A stretch of DNA of 44,461 bases from Paenibacillus elgii NBRC 100335 (GTDB lineage: Bacteria; Bacillota; Bacilli; Paenibacillales; NBRC-103111), in the NCBI RefSeq assembly GCF_004000865.1, contig NZ_BIMB01000058.1, forward strand, positions 1 to 44,461, written 5' to 3'. The notes under the pieces were generated by a model, which had not been told where the DNA came from, did no database searches, and saw only the letters and a list, made by a program, of their open reading frames with translations. The position numbers and the translations under genes are program-made. Shown here piece by piece: positions 8,103 to 15,673 of this stretch; position 1 is the stretch's first letter; each line of letters begins with the position of its first letter.

Positions 8103-9608
8103 GTGAGGCTTTTTGAAATGCTGCTACTCTTTTCAAGTGCTTGTTTGTTGGCGCTCCTGTTCACTTTCAATCAACGTATCCGAAGATCAGCTTTGCTCCT
8201 GACAAGCGGAGCCGGCTCCATTTTTTTAGTGATACATTTTTTTGTCGAAGGATACAGGGTTCAGCTTTTGTTTTTATACGGATTTACGATCCTGATGCTT
8301 ATGCTTTCGCTTATAGACGTTTTCATAACGCCGAAAACCGTTCGGACCGCCTCGCGAATCCGTAGGGTGCTGGGCCGCCTTTTTATCATGATTGGGTTAA
8401 TCGTAACGGCGTGCTTCCTCTATGTGTTTCCCGTATTCGACCTACCGGCGCCAACCGGCGAGTTGAAGGTAGGCACGCAAGTCTTTCATTTCGTCGATCC
8501 AAACCGGGAGGAGACATTTGGAAAACCCGCGACAGGCAAGAGGGAATTGATGGTTCAGGTATGGTTTCCGGCTCAAGCTGGCACCGGCAAGTACGCTCCC
8601 TTTATCCCCGATACCCGGATTTTACGTTATATGGCGGCGAACTATGGCCTTCCCGGGTTTACTTTTCAACACCTGAAGTACGTATCCAGTCATGCTTATT
8701 CGGGGGCCGAAGTCTCTTCGGCACAGACTTCATACCCGCTGATCCTTGCGAATCCCGGCTTCGGTTCCTCCAGGTTCCTCCACACGTCGCAAGCCGAAAA
8801 TCTCGCGAGTCACGGATATATCGTGGCAGTGATCGACCATACCTACAATACATTTGCAACCGAGTTTCCGGACGGTCAAATCACGACCAGCACAACCAAC
8901 GACTTATTCTCGCCCGATCATGATTACCGGACGGAAAGCGGAAATCGTGACAAGTTGGGAAAAGTTTTAACCGGCGATGTGGCGTTTGCGCTGGACCAAT
9001 TCGAGCTCATCCAATCGGGGCAGATTCCAAGCCATCTAAAAGGGAGGATTGATCTCGGTCATGTCGGGGTGTTCGGTCATTCCATCGGCGGAGCGACGGC
9101 CTATGACGCTTCTTACGATCCGCGAATCGCGGTTGGAATAGACTTAGATGGAGGGCTTTATCGATTGCGTGACAGAGAGGGTCTGCGAAAGCCGTTTTTG
9201 TTCATCAACTCGGAAAGCGAATTCGAAAGGTTAAAAATGGTGATGGATAACCGGGTCTATACGGATGCAGAGCTTAACCGTATGGGCAACACAAGAGAGT
9301 GGATGGATCAAGTAACGGAAGACAAAAAGTTAGAGCTTGAACGGATGCGCGAAACGGTTGCCGCAGGGGGACAATTCCTCTATATCGACAATACGGAGCA
9401 TTTGAATTTTACCGATGTACAGTTCATTTCTCCGATTTTCAAAATGCTGGGCATTACAGGAAAGATTGCGCCCGAAAGAGCGAACTCCGTTATCAATGCC
9501 TATATGCTGGATTTCTTCGATATGTATCTGAAAAATCAAGGCGGAATCTTAATGAAAGGACCGGATAGCCGCTTTCCGGAGGTGAAGTTCGTAACCTCGC
9601 AATTATAA
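8103..9608 (+). CDS. Membrane-anchored alpha/beta hydrolase (PAF-acetylhydrolase-like)
   Basis: The protein has 501 residues from a GTG start behind AGGGGGAG. About four hydrophobic segments fill residues 1-112; the catalytic domain follows. Family features are LILANPGFGSSRFLHTS (oxyanion region), the nucleophile elbow GHSIGG (Ser about 327), an acidic residue in IDLDGG and the histidine in TEHLNFTD (about 433). The layout resembles platelet-activating-factor acetylhydrolase and related bacterial lipases/esterases. Likely faces the outside of the membrane, hydrolysing a lipid or ester; substrate unknown. Stands alone with its own terminator. Confidence 0.82.
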   Translation: MRLFEMLLLFSSACLLALLFTFNQRIRRSALLLTSGAGSIFLVIHFFVEGYRVQLLFLYGFTILMLMLSLIDVFITPKTVRTASRIRRVLGRLFIMIGLIVTACFLYVFPVFDLPAPTGELKVGTQVFHFVDPNREETFGKPATGKRELMVQVWFPAQAGTGKYAPFIPDTRILRYMAANYGLPGFTFQHLKYVSSHAYSGAEVSSAQTSYPLILANPGFGSSRFLHTSQAENLASHGYIVAVIDHTYNTFATEFPDGQITTSTTNDLFSPDHDYRTESGNRDKLGKVLTGDVAFALDQFELIQSGQIPSHLKGRIDLGHVGVFGHSIGGATAYDASYDPRIAVGIDLDGGLYRLRDREGLRKPFLFINSESEFERLKMVMDNRVYTDAELNRMGNTREWMDQVTEDKKLELERMRETVAAGGQFLYIDNTEHLNFTDVQFISPIFKMLGITGKIAPERANSVINAYMLDFFDMYLKNQGGILMKGPDSRFPEVKFVTSQL

Positions 9609-9613
9609 TTACG

Positions 9614-9648
9614 GAACAGGCTACCGATACTGCGGTAGCCTGTTCTCT
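9614..9648 (+). terminator. Hairpin after hydrolase gene
   Basis: A perfect 13-bp stem, GAACAGGCTACCG with CGGTAGCCTGTTC and a 6-base loop, starts 5 bases after the hydrolase stop. The T-run after it is weak (TCTAT). Confidence 0.65.
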
Positions 9649-9730
9649 ATGAGCTATCGTACCCGTTTCCTTAAGCGTGGCTGCCCAATATGCCAGCAAC
9701 CTTCGTATGTTGAGCTCTCAACACATAGTT

Positions 9731-9779
9731 GGGGGCTGCGACAGACCAGCATGGGCTGACTGTTGCGGCCCTTTTCTTT
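9731..9779. terminator. Hairpin repeat, copy 3, between hydrolase and marR
   Basis: GGGGGCTGCGACAG pairs with CTGTTGCGGCCC, then TTTTCTTTTTT. It is the same stem as the repeats at 5811 and 7738 but lacks their first small hairpin. It lies between two convergent genes and could terminate either; the T-run favours plus-strand termination. Confidence 0.65.
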
Positions 9780-9793
9780 TTTCCCCAAGCTAA

Positions 9794-10279
9794 TCAGTCC
9801 TGCTTCAGCTTGTCCATCTCTTCCAAAGTCATCGCGTTGCACCGCTTGAAAAAATCAAGGATCACGCGCAGCTCCTGTTCGCTATAACCCATCAAAATGT
9901 TGTGCGTTGCCCGAAAGACCGAGTCGAATAGCGGGGGGATCGTTTCGGATTCCCGCCCGGTAGGCTTGACGACGACGCGTCTGCGGTCGTTCGGGTCCTT
10001 GTCCCGTGTTACATATCCCGCCTGTTCCAGCCGGTCGATCACGTTCGTGACCGCCCCGGTGGTTAAACCGGTTAACTCGGCCAATCGTCCGGCGGTTACC
10101 GGTCCGGCGCTGTTCAGGAAGTCGAGGCATTTGTGATCCGTGGCGTTCAGTCCGAGCTTTTCGGAAATGAGCTGGTGGAGCATGACGGCCCGCGCGCTGT
10201 TCTGACGCAGTTCGAGGAGCAGTTCCTGCTGCAAGGGAGTAAGCTGTGGGACAGCATGATTGCGTTGATCGCTTGACAT
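9794..10279 (-). CDS. MarR-family transcriptional regulator
   Basis: The protein has 161 residues, with a winged helix in the middle: KCLDFLNSAGPVTAGRLAELTG, then TTGAVTNVIDRLEQAGYV (recognition helix) and RDPNDRRRVVV-like wing (KDPNDRRRVVVKPT). GGAGGT precedes the ATG. MarR dimers normally bind palindromes and release them on binding phenolics or on cysteine oxidation. Immediately upstream is a 26-bp perfect palindrome shared with the divergent SnoaL-like gene, which points to control of both. Confidence 0.92.
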   Translation of the reverse strand: MSSDQRNHAVPQLTPLQQELLLELRQNSARAVMLHQLISEKLGLNATDHKCLDFLNSAGPVTAGRLAELTGLTTGAVTNVIDRLEQAGYVTRDKDPNDRRRVVVKPTGRESETIPPLFDSVFRATHNILMGYSEQELRVILDFFKRCNAMTLEEMDKLKQD

Positions 10280-10305
10280 AAAGAGACCTCCGGTATAAGA
10301 TAAAA

Positions 10306-10331
10306 ATATATCTTAATTAATTAAGATATAT
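10306..10331. promoter_or_regulatory. 26-bp perfect palindrome, likely MarR operator
   Basis: The core TATCTTAATTAATTAAGATA is extended by three more paired bases on each side. It lies 27 bp upstream of the marR start and about 80 bp upstream of the divergent SnoaL-like gene, in the right place for a MarR dimer to repress its own promoter. Confidence 0.7.
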
Positions 10332-10411
10332 AATTTATTAAGAAGATTCATGCATTAAGTATTTATCTGGTCAACAGTATATCACAATCGGAAGGCGCAG
10401 CCAAAAATCCA

Positions 10412-10864
10412 ATGATCGAGAGGACGGAATCGGAAATGGAATACCAGCAAAAAGATATTCAAGCGATGCAGGAATTATTTACGGCGTTAAGCGATGCCTG
10501 GAATCGGGGCGACGGAGCCGCTTTTGGCGAATGCTTCGCGGACGACGCGGATTACGTGACGTTTATGGGGCAGCATTTAAAAGGGAAGAAGCAGATTGCG
10601 GAGGTCCACCAGTGGCTATTTCACGGTCCGCTCAAAGGCTCGACCTTGGAATCCAGTGCCACCTCCGAGTTACGGCCGCGGTTCGTGACCCCGGAAGTAG
10701 CCGTTGTCCATAGGATTGGAGAGGCGAAATTGGCTGATCCGGCGCAGGGCCCTTCGGACCGGGGATCCATCAATACGAACGTGGTAATCAAACAAAACGG
10801 AGAGTGGAAAATTACAGCGTTCCACAATTGCCGTATTCAACAAATTCCGGGAGGCAGGGGCTAA
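10412..10864 (+). CDS. SgcJ/EcaC-like (SnoaL/DUF4440 fold) protein
   Basis: The protein has 150 residues from the ATG at 10412; an ATG at 10436 (MEYQQ) is an alternative with GAGAGG 12 bases upstream. A cone-shaped alpha+beta fold is suggested by AMQELFTALSDAWNRGDGAAFGECFADDADYVTF..., the typical start of SnoaL/NTF2-like domains, and by the C-terminal KQNGEWKITAFHNCR strand pair. Members are ketosteroid-isomerase-like enzymes or small-ligand binders. Divergent from marR and likely its target. Confidence 0.78.
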   Translation: MIERTESEMEYQQKDIQAMQELFTALSDAWNRGDGAAFGECFADDADYVTFMGQHLKGKKQIAEVHQWLFHGPLKGSTLESSATSELRPRFVTPEVAVVHRIGEAKLADPAQGPSDRGSINTNVVIKQNGEWKITAFHNCRIQQIPGGRG

Positions 10865-10905
10865 TTGTTACAAAGTAAGGTCGACACTTTATACGAACCG
10901 GCGGT

Positions 10906-10953
10906 GAGGGTGCAGCGGGCTGCTTTCGGGCAGCTTGGCGCAGCCTCTTTTTG
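10906..10953 (+). terminator. Terminator after SnoaL-like gene
   Basis: GAGG...CCTC outer pairs enclose TGC/GCA and an inner GCTGC-TTTCGG-GCAGC hairpin, ending in TTTTT. It resembles the GGGCTGC/GCAGCC hairpins of the dispersed repeats. Confidence 0.65.
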
Positions 10954-11053
10954 GCTTCTTTTCGTTATTATAGAACTTGCGATGCTTTTGTAACCTTGGA
11001 GCCCTTCTTCGGCACCTTATACTGGAGCGGCAATGAAAGGGGGCGAAACTTAT

Positions 11054-12637
11054 ATGCTGCACTTGGTTGAACGAGCAAAACAGGGAGACCAGGAAGCTTT
11101 TGACCTTATCGTCCGGCGTTTCGAAGCGATGGCCTATGCGGTTGCGTTCGAAAGGCTGCATGACTCCCACTCGGCGGAGGATGCCGTGCAGGAGGCGTTT
11201 GCGGAAGCTTTTATCCATTTGCGCAGGCTGAAGGAAGCGGAAGCTTTTCCCGGATGGTTCAAAACGATCGTGATTCGTCAATGTCACCGTCTTGTGCGGA
11301 GGAAGCGTCATCCAACGGTACCGCTTGATCAACTGGCACAAACGAGCGGGGGACAGCCAAGCGTACCGGAGATTGTCGAAAAAAGAGAATTGCAGCAGCT
11401 GCTTCATCATTCCATATCGGCTTTATCGTCCAACTTGCGCATCGCGGTCCAACTGTTTTATTTTCAGGGCTACTCTCTGCAAGAGATTTCTGTGTATTTA
11501 GGAACGTCAGTTCCGGTGTTGAAAAAGCGGCTGTTCGACGCCCGTGCGAAGCTGAAAGGAACGCTCCCCGTAGCCGATTTCGTCTCCGTATTTCATCAAT
11601 TGTACGAAGGAGGAAAGCGAATGCTTCACATTGTCAATGGCGATGTCGTTGCGGAAAAGCTGCGGCAGGGCGTCGTCCAAGGCGACATTCTTGTCTGGAG
11701 AGAGGTGTATCCCGAAGGACCCGTATTTACCGAGCCGGCCGAAGAGGCCAATCGATCGGTTCGGGCGGGCTATTTGGAGCGGACGCTGGGAATTCCGAGT
11801 GCGGAATTTATACGTATAAGCGAAGCGCAGGAGAAGGTGCGCGCAAACTTTCGCAACTACGAGGAAATCGTGCTGTGGTTCGAGCATGATTTGTTCGATC
11901 AGACGATGCTGTGCTGCTTGCTTCATTGGTTTGCGCAGCAGTCGTTAGGCACAACGAAGCTTAGCTTGCTGTCTATTGGGGCCTTCCCGGGAATCGAGCT
12001 TTTTCGGGGGTTGGGGCAGCTGTCCGTGAACCAAATGGCGACCTTGTCGGGCACTTGGCAAACGGTTGGCAAGGAACAGCTCGAACTTGGCGCCCTCGTC
12101 TGGGAGGCTTACTGCGCCTCGGACCCGGACAAGTTGGTTCAACTGCTTGAAGCGGGGGATATCTCCGCACTGCCCTATGTGAACGACGCCTTTCGGCTTC
12201 ACTTATCACGGTTTCCCTCCATCCGGAACGGACTTGGCCTTGTCGAACAAATCACTTTGGAGATGGTCCGCGGCGGGATGACTTCTCCGCTGGACTTGTT
12301 CGGGCATATAGGACATAAGCTTCATGGGCTGGGCATGGGAGATCTTCAATATTGGCATCGCTTGGCTAAACTTGCGCAAGGTCCGTACCCATTGCTGAAG
12401 CTCGAAGGCTTCAATGCTTTTCCCGGCTATAAGGACCCGGCGCAGTCATTTCGTCATAGCACAGTTGCATTAACGGAAGCAGGCAGAAGGGTGCTCGACG
12501 GAGAGGCGGATTGGATTGTTTTAAACGGCATCGACGAATGGTACGGCGGCGTACATCTACAGGGCTGGTCGACCCCTTGGCGCTGGGATGCGTCTCACAA
12601 CACACTCGTTCCATGGGAGGCCGCTGAAGGGGAGTAG
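11054..12637 (+). CDS. ECF-type sigma factor fused to DUF1835 domain
   Basis: The protein has 527 residues from the ATG at 11054, which has AAAGGGGG about 10 bases upstream (an in-frame ATG at 11033 has none). Residues about 8-75 are sigma region 2 (HDSHSAEDAVQEAFAEAF, FPGWFKTIVIRQCHRL); about 115-170 are region 4 (NLRIAVQLFYFQGYSLQEIS...VLKKRLFDARAKL). From residue 190 a DUF1835-type domain begins (MLHIVNGDVVAEKL...GDILVWREVYPEGPV) and runs to the end. DUF1835 function is unknown. At the junction an internal ATG (11621) has its own strong ribosome binding site, so the C-terminal domain may also be made alone. No anti-sigma gene is adjacent. Confidence 0.85.
   Translation: MLHLVERAKQGDQEAFDLIVRRFEAMAYAVAFERLHDSHSAEDAVQEAFAEAFIHLRRLKEAEAFPGWFKTIVIRQCHRLVRRKRHPTVPLDQLAQTSGGQPSVPEIVEKRELQQLLHHSISALSSNLRIAVQLFYFQGYSLQEISVYLGTSVPVLKKRLFDARAKLKGTLPVADFVSVFHQLYEGGKRMLHIVNGDVVAEKLRQGVVQGDILVWREVYPEGPVFTEPAEEANRSVRAGYLERTLGIPSAEFIRISEAQEKVRANFRNYEEIVLWFEHDLFDQTMLCCLLHWFAQQSLGTTKLSLLSIGAFPGIELFRGLGQLSVNQMATLSGTWQTVGKEQLELGALVWEAYCASDPDKLVQLLEAGDISALPYVNDAFRLHLSRFPSIRNGLGLVEQITLEMVRGGMTSPLDLFGHIGHKLHGLGMGDLQYWHRLAKLAQGPYPLLKLEGFNAFPGYKDPAQSFRHSTVALTEAGRRVLDGEADWIVLNGIDEWYGGVHLQGWSTPWRWDASHNTLVPWEAAEGE
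11606..11623 (+). promoter_or_regulatory. Internal ribosome binding site and in-frame start at domain junction
   Basis: GAAGGAGG (11606-11613) lies 7 bases before an in-frame ATG (11621) that begins the DUF1835 part (MLHIVNGDVV). Spacing and sequence are those of a genuine start. It is either the remnant of two once-separate genes or a functional second start. Confidence 0.6.
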
Positions 12638-12661
12638 GGTATATATACTCTAAATCTCCGA

Positions 12662-12695
12662 TGGTATTGACGAAATACCACAATCAACCTATAAT
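12662..12695 (+). promoter_or_regulatory. osmC promoter with inverted repeat over the -35
   Basis: The -35 is TTGACG (12667-12672), the spacer 17 bp and the -10 TATAAT (12690-12695), a near-consensus sigma-A promoter. TGGTATT-GACGA-AATACCA (12662-12680) is a perfect 7-5-7 inverted repeat covering the -35, a good position for a repressor. AATACCC occurs twice more just downstream (around 12694-12708). Confidence 0.7.
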
Positions 12696-12769
12696 ACCCA
12701 AAATACCCAATTTATAAATTTGGTTTGAAAAAAGTCGGAACGCACTCGACAATCAAAGGAGAGTATACT

Positions 12770-13216
12770 ATGGCCGCGGTTAAAACCTTCAAAGCGACAG
12801 CACATTTGCAAGAGGGCGTGAAAGTGAAGGCTAGTTCCAGACAGTTCGAGCTGACTATCGACGAGCCAAAAAGCTTGGGCGGAACGGATACCGGGATGAA
12901 TCCGGTGGAAGCGCTGCTGGCTTCGTTAGGTGCCTGCCAATCGATCGTAGCACGAGTCTACGCGCCCAAGTTTGGGGTCAAACTCGATGATTTCCAAGTA
13001 GATGTGGAGGGCGATCTGGATCTCGACGGATTTTTCAACCGGTCGGAGGTTCGTCCGGGCTACTCCGAAATCCGTTATACGTTTCGAATTAAAACCGATT
13101 CGCCGAAGGACAAGGTGGAGGAATTTATCCGGTTCATCGAGAGCAAATGCCCGGTAGGAGATACGATCGCCAACCCGGTCAGTCTCAAATTAAACAGCAT
13201 CGTTATCGAGAGCTAA
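12770..13216 (+). CDS. OsmC/Ohr-family protein
   Basis: The protein has 148 residues from the ATG at 12770, with AAAGGAGA upstream. The two family cysteines are present: C56 in LASLGACQS and C127 in SKCPVGDT. The family reduces organic hydroperoxides (Ohr, OsmC) or has related YhfA-type thiol functions; the sequence GTDTGMNPVEALLASLGAC suggests the YhfA/OsmC-like branch rather than classical Ohr. Cytosolic. Strong promoter with a dyad over the -35 suggests tight repression, probably relieved by stress. Confidence 0.9.
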   Translation: MAAVKTFKATAHLQEGVKVKASSRQFELTIDEPKSLGGTDTGMNPVEALLASLGACQSIVARVYAPKFGVKLDDFQVDVEGDLDLDGFFNRSEVRPGYSEIRYTFRIKTDSPKDKVEEFIRFIESKCPVGDTIANPVSLKLNSIVIES

Positions 13217-13239
13217 GCGGAACAGGAACGCGGATTGTT

Positions 13240-13284
13240 AGAGCTACAGCAGACTACCATCGGGCAGCTGCCGCAGCTCTTTTT
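13240..13284. terminator. Terminator between osmC and convergent esterase gene
   Basis: AGAGCTACAGCAG pairs with CTGCCGCAGCTCT (two mismatches), followed by TTTTT. It can end osmC transcription and may also stop the convergent esterase transcript. Confidence 0.65.
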
Positions 13285-13332
13285 GCGCTTTATTCCCGCA
13301 TCTTTTCGGCCCCGGGGCGCTCAATCCGCAGA

Positions 13333-14214
13333 TTACGAACTAACCTCCAACTGCGGACTGCCTTCCGAAGCGAACCGCAGGGCGCGGCTGATCAACACCG
13401 GAAGCACCGAGACATGCCCCTCGCCCTCGAACTCGTGGAACCTCACGCGCACACCAAGGCTTGCGAGGACGGACAACCGTTCCGCAAGCTCCTTCGCATT
13501 ATCGTTCATATGGCTGTGATGATCTTTCTCGCGTTCCCCCACCGCAAGCAGCACGCCGACACTGCAATGCTCTTTCTCCAAGCGGGAGGCGAATTGCCGT
13601 TCTTCTTCCAGCAGAATTCTTTTGCCCCAATGAATGGAAGGACTTCCGGCGACATAAGTATGGAATGTCCCCGGCCTTGTAAAAAGCGCATGCAGCACGA
13701 AGAGGCCGCCAAGCGAGTGGCCGAAAATCGTTTGCCTGCCACGGTCGATGCTGAACTCGCGTTCGATCTCGGGCTTCAGGTCCTCTTCAATGAAATTCAG
13801 GAAAGCATCCGCTCCACCCAGCTCGGGCCACTCCGTTCCGCGCGGGCTTTGAGGCAGTTCCGCTGAGGGTACGGGCATCGTGAAATCGTAATAGCGGGCG
13901 TTCGAAAATGGCCCTTCCGTATCGTAACCGATGCCGACGATTACGGCCGGAACGACTCCGGTCTTCTCCGGCCGTCTCGACTGCAAGCGTATCGCCTCGG
14001 CCATCGTACCGAACACGGAATTCGCATCAAGCAAATAGATGACCGGATATCCCGAAGGAGGCGGCTCAACGTCCGGCTTGGCGACGAAAATGCGATACTC
14101 GCGATTTTCGGCCCGCGAATGCATGATGCGCTGTTCTGTTCGAGGAAGGGTCACTAAGCCCTCGGCAGCAGTCTGTCCCTCCGTTGTGGATGATTCCCTT
14201 GTTTGGTCGACCAC
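13333..14214 (-). CDS. IroE/Fes-like esterase (alpha/beta hydrolase)
   Basis: The protein has 293 residues from a GTG start at 14214, with GGGAGG about 10 bases upstream. It carries the esterase pattern of the siderophore esterase/enterochelin esterase group: PVIYLLDANSVF near 57-68, VIVGIGYDTEGPF, the nucleophile GHSLGG (Ser167), AGSPSIHWGK, and the histidine in EGEGHVSV (His267). Family members hydrolyse ferric trilactone siderophores or carboxyl esters. No signal peptide is evident and no iron-uptake gene lies next to it, so the substrate is not fixed. The first 25 residues are low-complexity and may not be conserved. Confidence 0.83.
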   Translation of the reverse strand: MVDQTRESSTTEGQTAAEGLVTLPRTEQRIMHSRAENREYRIFVAKPDVEPPPSGYPVIYLLDANSVFGTMAEAIRLQSRRPEKTGVVPAVIVGIGYDTEGPFSNARYYDFTMPVPSAELPQSPRGTEWPELGGADAFLNFIEEDLKPEIEREFSIDRGRQTIFGHSLGGLFVLHALFTRPGTFHTYVAGSPSIHWGKRILLEEERQFASRLEKEHCSVGVLLAVGEREKDHHSHMNDNAKELAERLSVLASLGVRVRFHEFEGEGHVSVLPVLISRALRFASEGSPQLEVSS

Positions 14215-14405
14215 CGTGTTCCTTCCTCCCTGACTTTTTCATTTTTGATCCAATCAAATTCCTGCAAAGGACGATCATGCCCCAAATTATAAAGCACGCC
14301 TCCTCTACAGAGCCATGGACGATATCCGGAAATCCCTTGGGCCTTTTTCGGAAAAAGCTGCTGCCGAACTCTCTCTCGGTTGATCGGCGCCTGCGCTTAT
14401 GAGCT

Positions 14406-15047
14406 CTAGGGGCGCGGTCTGAACATACAGTAGATGGTAACGGTGCCCAATTTCCTCTTCTCTACGAGCCGATATCCGAACCGTTCATACAGGAGAACGT
14501 TATCCTCGTTTTCCGTGTCCAATCCGATGCCTGCAGATGTCGGGTCCGCATCTGCAAGCGCATGAATTTCGTTCAGCAGCAGCTTACCCAGCCCTGTCCC
14601 TTGATGCTCGGGGTCTACACCCACAAATACCAAATAATGATGAGGAACGGAGGGACGGACGGATGTCGTGAGCCGCATATACTCATTGATTAAAGCAAAC
14701 GAGCGCGGCGGCACTTGACAGAGCAACCCGATTGCCCGGCAGAGGAATCGCGCTTTTGCAAGGAATCCCGCATCCTTATAGCTTATCGGAAGCTCCACGC
14801 ATGCGGCGCCCCGCAGCGTACCTTGTTCTTGAACACCGATCAGCATTTCCTGCAGCAGCAGGCTCTTATGAAATAAAAAACTAAAAAAATGCCCGATATG
14901 AATGGATCGCTTTGCCCCCGGGAACAGATGGCGGAACATCGGATCATCGGAGAAGGCTTTCGGCAAAATGTCCCTAGCTTGAGCGGCGTGTGCAGTTCCC
15001 AAACGGATAATTTCCCGGCCGCAGGTTGAATGGTCCCGGTCCGTCAT
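14406..15047 (-). CDS. GNAT-family N-acetyltransferase
   Basis: The protein has 213 residues. The acetyl-CoA loop is at VGVDPEHQGTGLGKLLL, followed by the typical GLDTENEDNVLLYERFGY C-terminal segment. It starts 3 bp after the stop of the membrane-protein gene, with GGAGGGAG inside that gene's end, so the two are translated together. Likely under the TetR regulator encoded upstream. Substrate unknown. Confidence 0.85.
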   Translation of the reverse strand: MTDRDHSTCGREIIRLGTAHAAQARDILPKAFSDDPMFRHLFPGAKRSIHIGHFFSFLFHKSLLLQEMLIGVQEQGTLRGAACVELPISYKDAGFLAKARFLCRAIGLLCQVPPRSFALINEYMRLTTSVRPSVPHHYLVFVGVDPEHQGTGLGKLLLNEIHALADADPTSAGIGLDTENEDNVLLYERFGYRLVEKRKLGTVTIYCMFRPRP

Positions 15048-15050
15048 CTT

Positions 15051-15605
15051 CTAATGCTCCCTCCGTGCATAATGATCCACCGCGAAGCTGAACACGACTT
15101 TAAAGATATAGAAAAACAGCATGACGAGAAGAAGCTTGGGGATCGAGGCGAAGAACAGCAGCAGACCGGCAAACCCGGTGCATACGAAAACCGCCGCTAT
15201 CGTTCGTTGAGCCGGATGACCGAGGAGGGCATTGACGATAAAAGACGATACGATCGTATAGCCCCAGACGAAGAGGCAGGGAATAAAATGTTCCCCCAAG
15301 ACGGCAGCGAGCAGAATGGGTTGAACATGAATGGCGATAAACACCAGACGTGCCACCGGATGGGCCTGGTAGTGGTTGTTGGTCGATAACGTGAAGTTGG
15401 CAATGACGCCGCCATGGATGTCCAACGCCAAGAGCAGAATGGCAAGCAGCTGCCATAGGACAAGCCCGCTCCACTCGGAATACGTCAGAGCAAGGAGCGC
15501 CGCGCTCATGCCGACGCCAAAACCTAAGGTTAGCGCCAACTCCAAGACGGTCGATCTTTTGCCGAACACTTCATGAAAAAAGGCCGGGATGTTTACTGGT
15601 TTCAT
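15051..15605 (-). CDS. Multi-pass membrane protein of unknown function
   Basis: The protein has 184 residues with about five hydrophobic segments (around 20-40, 46-70, 83-105, 108-125, 135-170). I do not recognise the family. GAGGAGG precedes the ATG. It is flanked upstream by a perfect 18-bp palindrome next to a -10-like TATATT and by a tetR gene, and downstream by a coupled acetyltransferase. A role in export or modification of a toxic compound is possible but is only an inference from the context. Confidence 0.75.
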   Translation of the reverse strand: MKPVNIPAFFHEVFGKRSTVLELALTLGFGVGMSAALLALTYSEWSGLVLWQLLAILLLALDIHGGVIANFTLSTNNHYQAHPVARLVFIAIHVQPILLAAVLGEHFIPCLFVWGYTIVSSFIVNALLGHPAQRTIAAVFVCTGFAGLLLFFASIPKLLLVMLFFYIFKVVFSFAVDHYARREH

Positions 15606-15625
15606 GACAAATCCTCCTCAAATTT

Positions 15626-15649
15626 AATATATGACCGTTCGAACGGTCA
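15626..15649 (-). promoter_or_regulatory. Operator palindrome and -10 for membrane protein/GNAT operon
   Basis: TGACCGTTCGAACGGTCA (15632-15649) is an 18-bp perfect palindrome. On the minus strand it directly abuts TATATT (15626-15631), a plausible -10 for the downstream membrane-protein gene. A related imperfect site lies at 16320-16337 upstream of tetR, as expected for a TetR regulator controlling both. Confidence 0.7.
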
Positions 15650-15673
15650 GTTTTATGCGAAACGATCTCCGGC

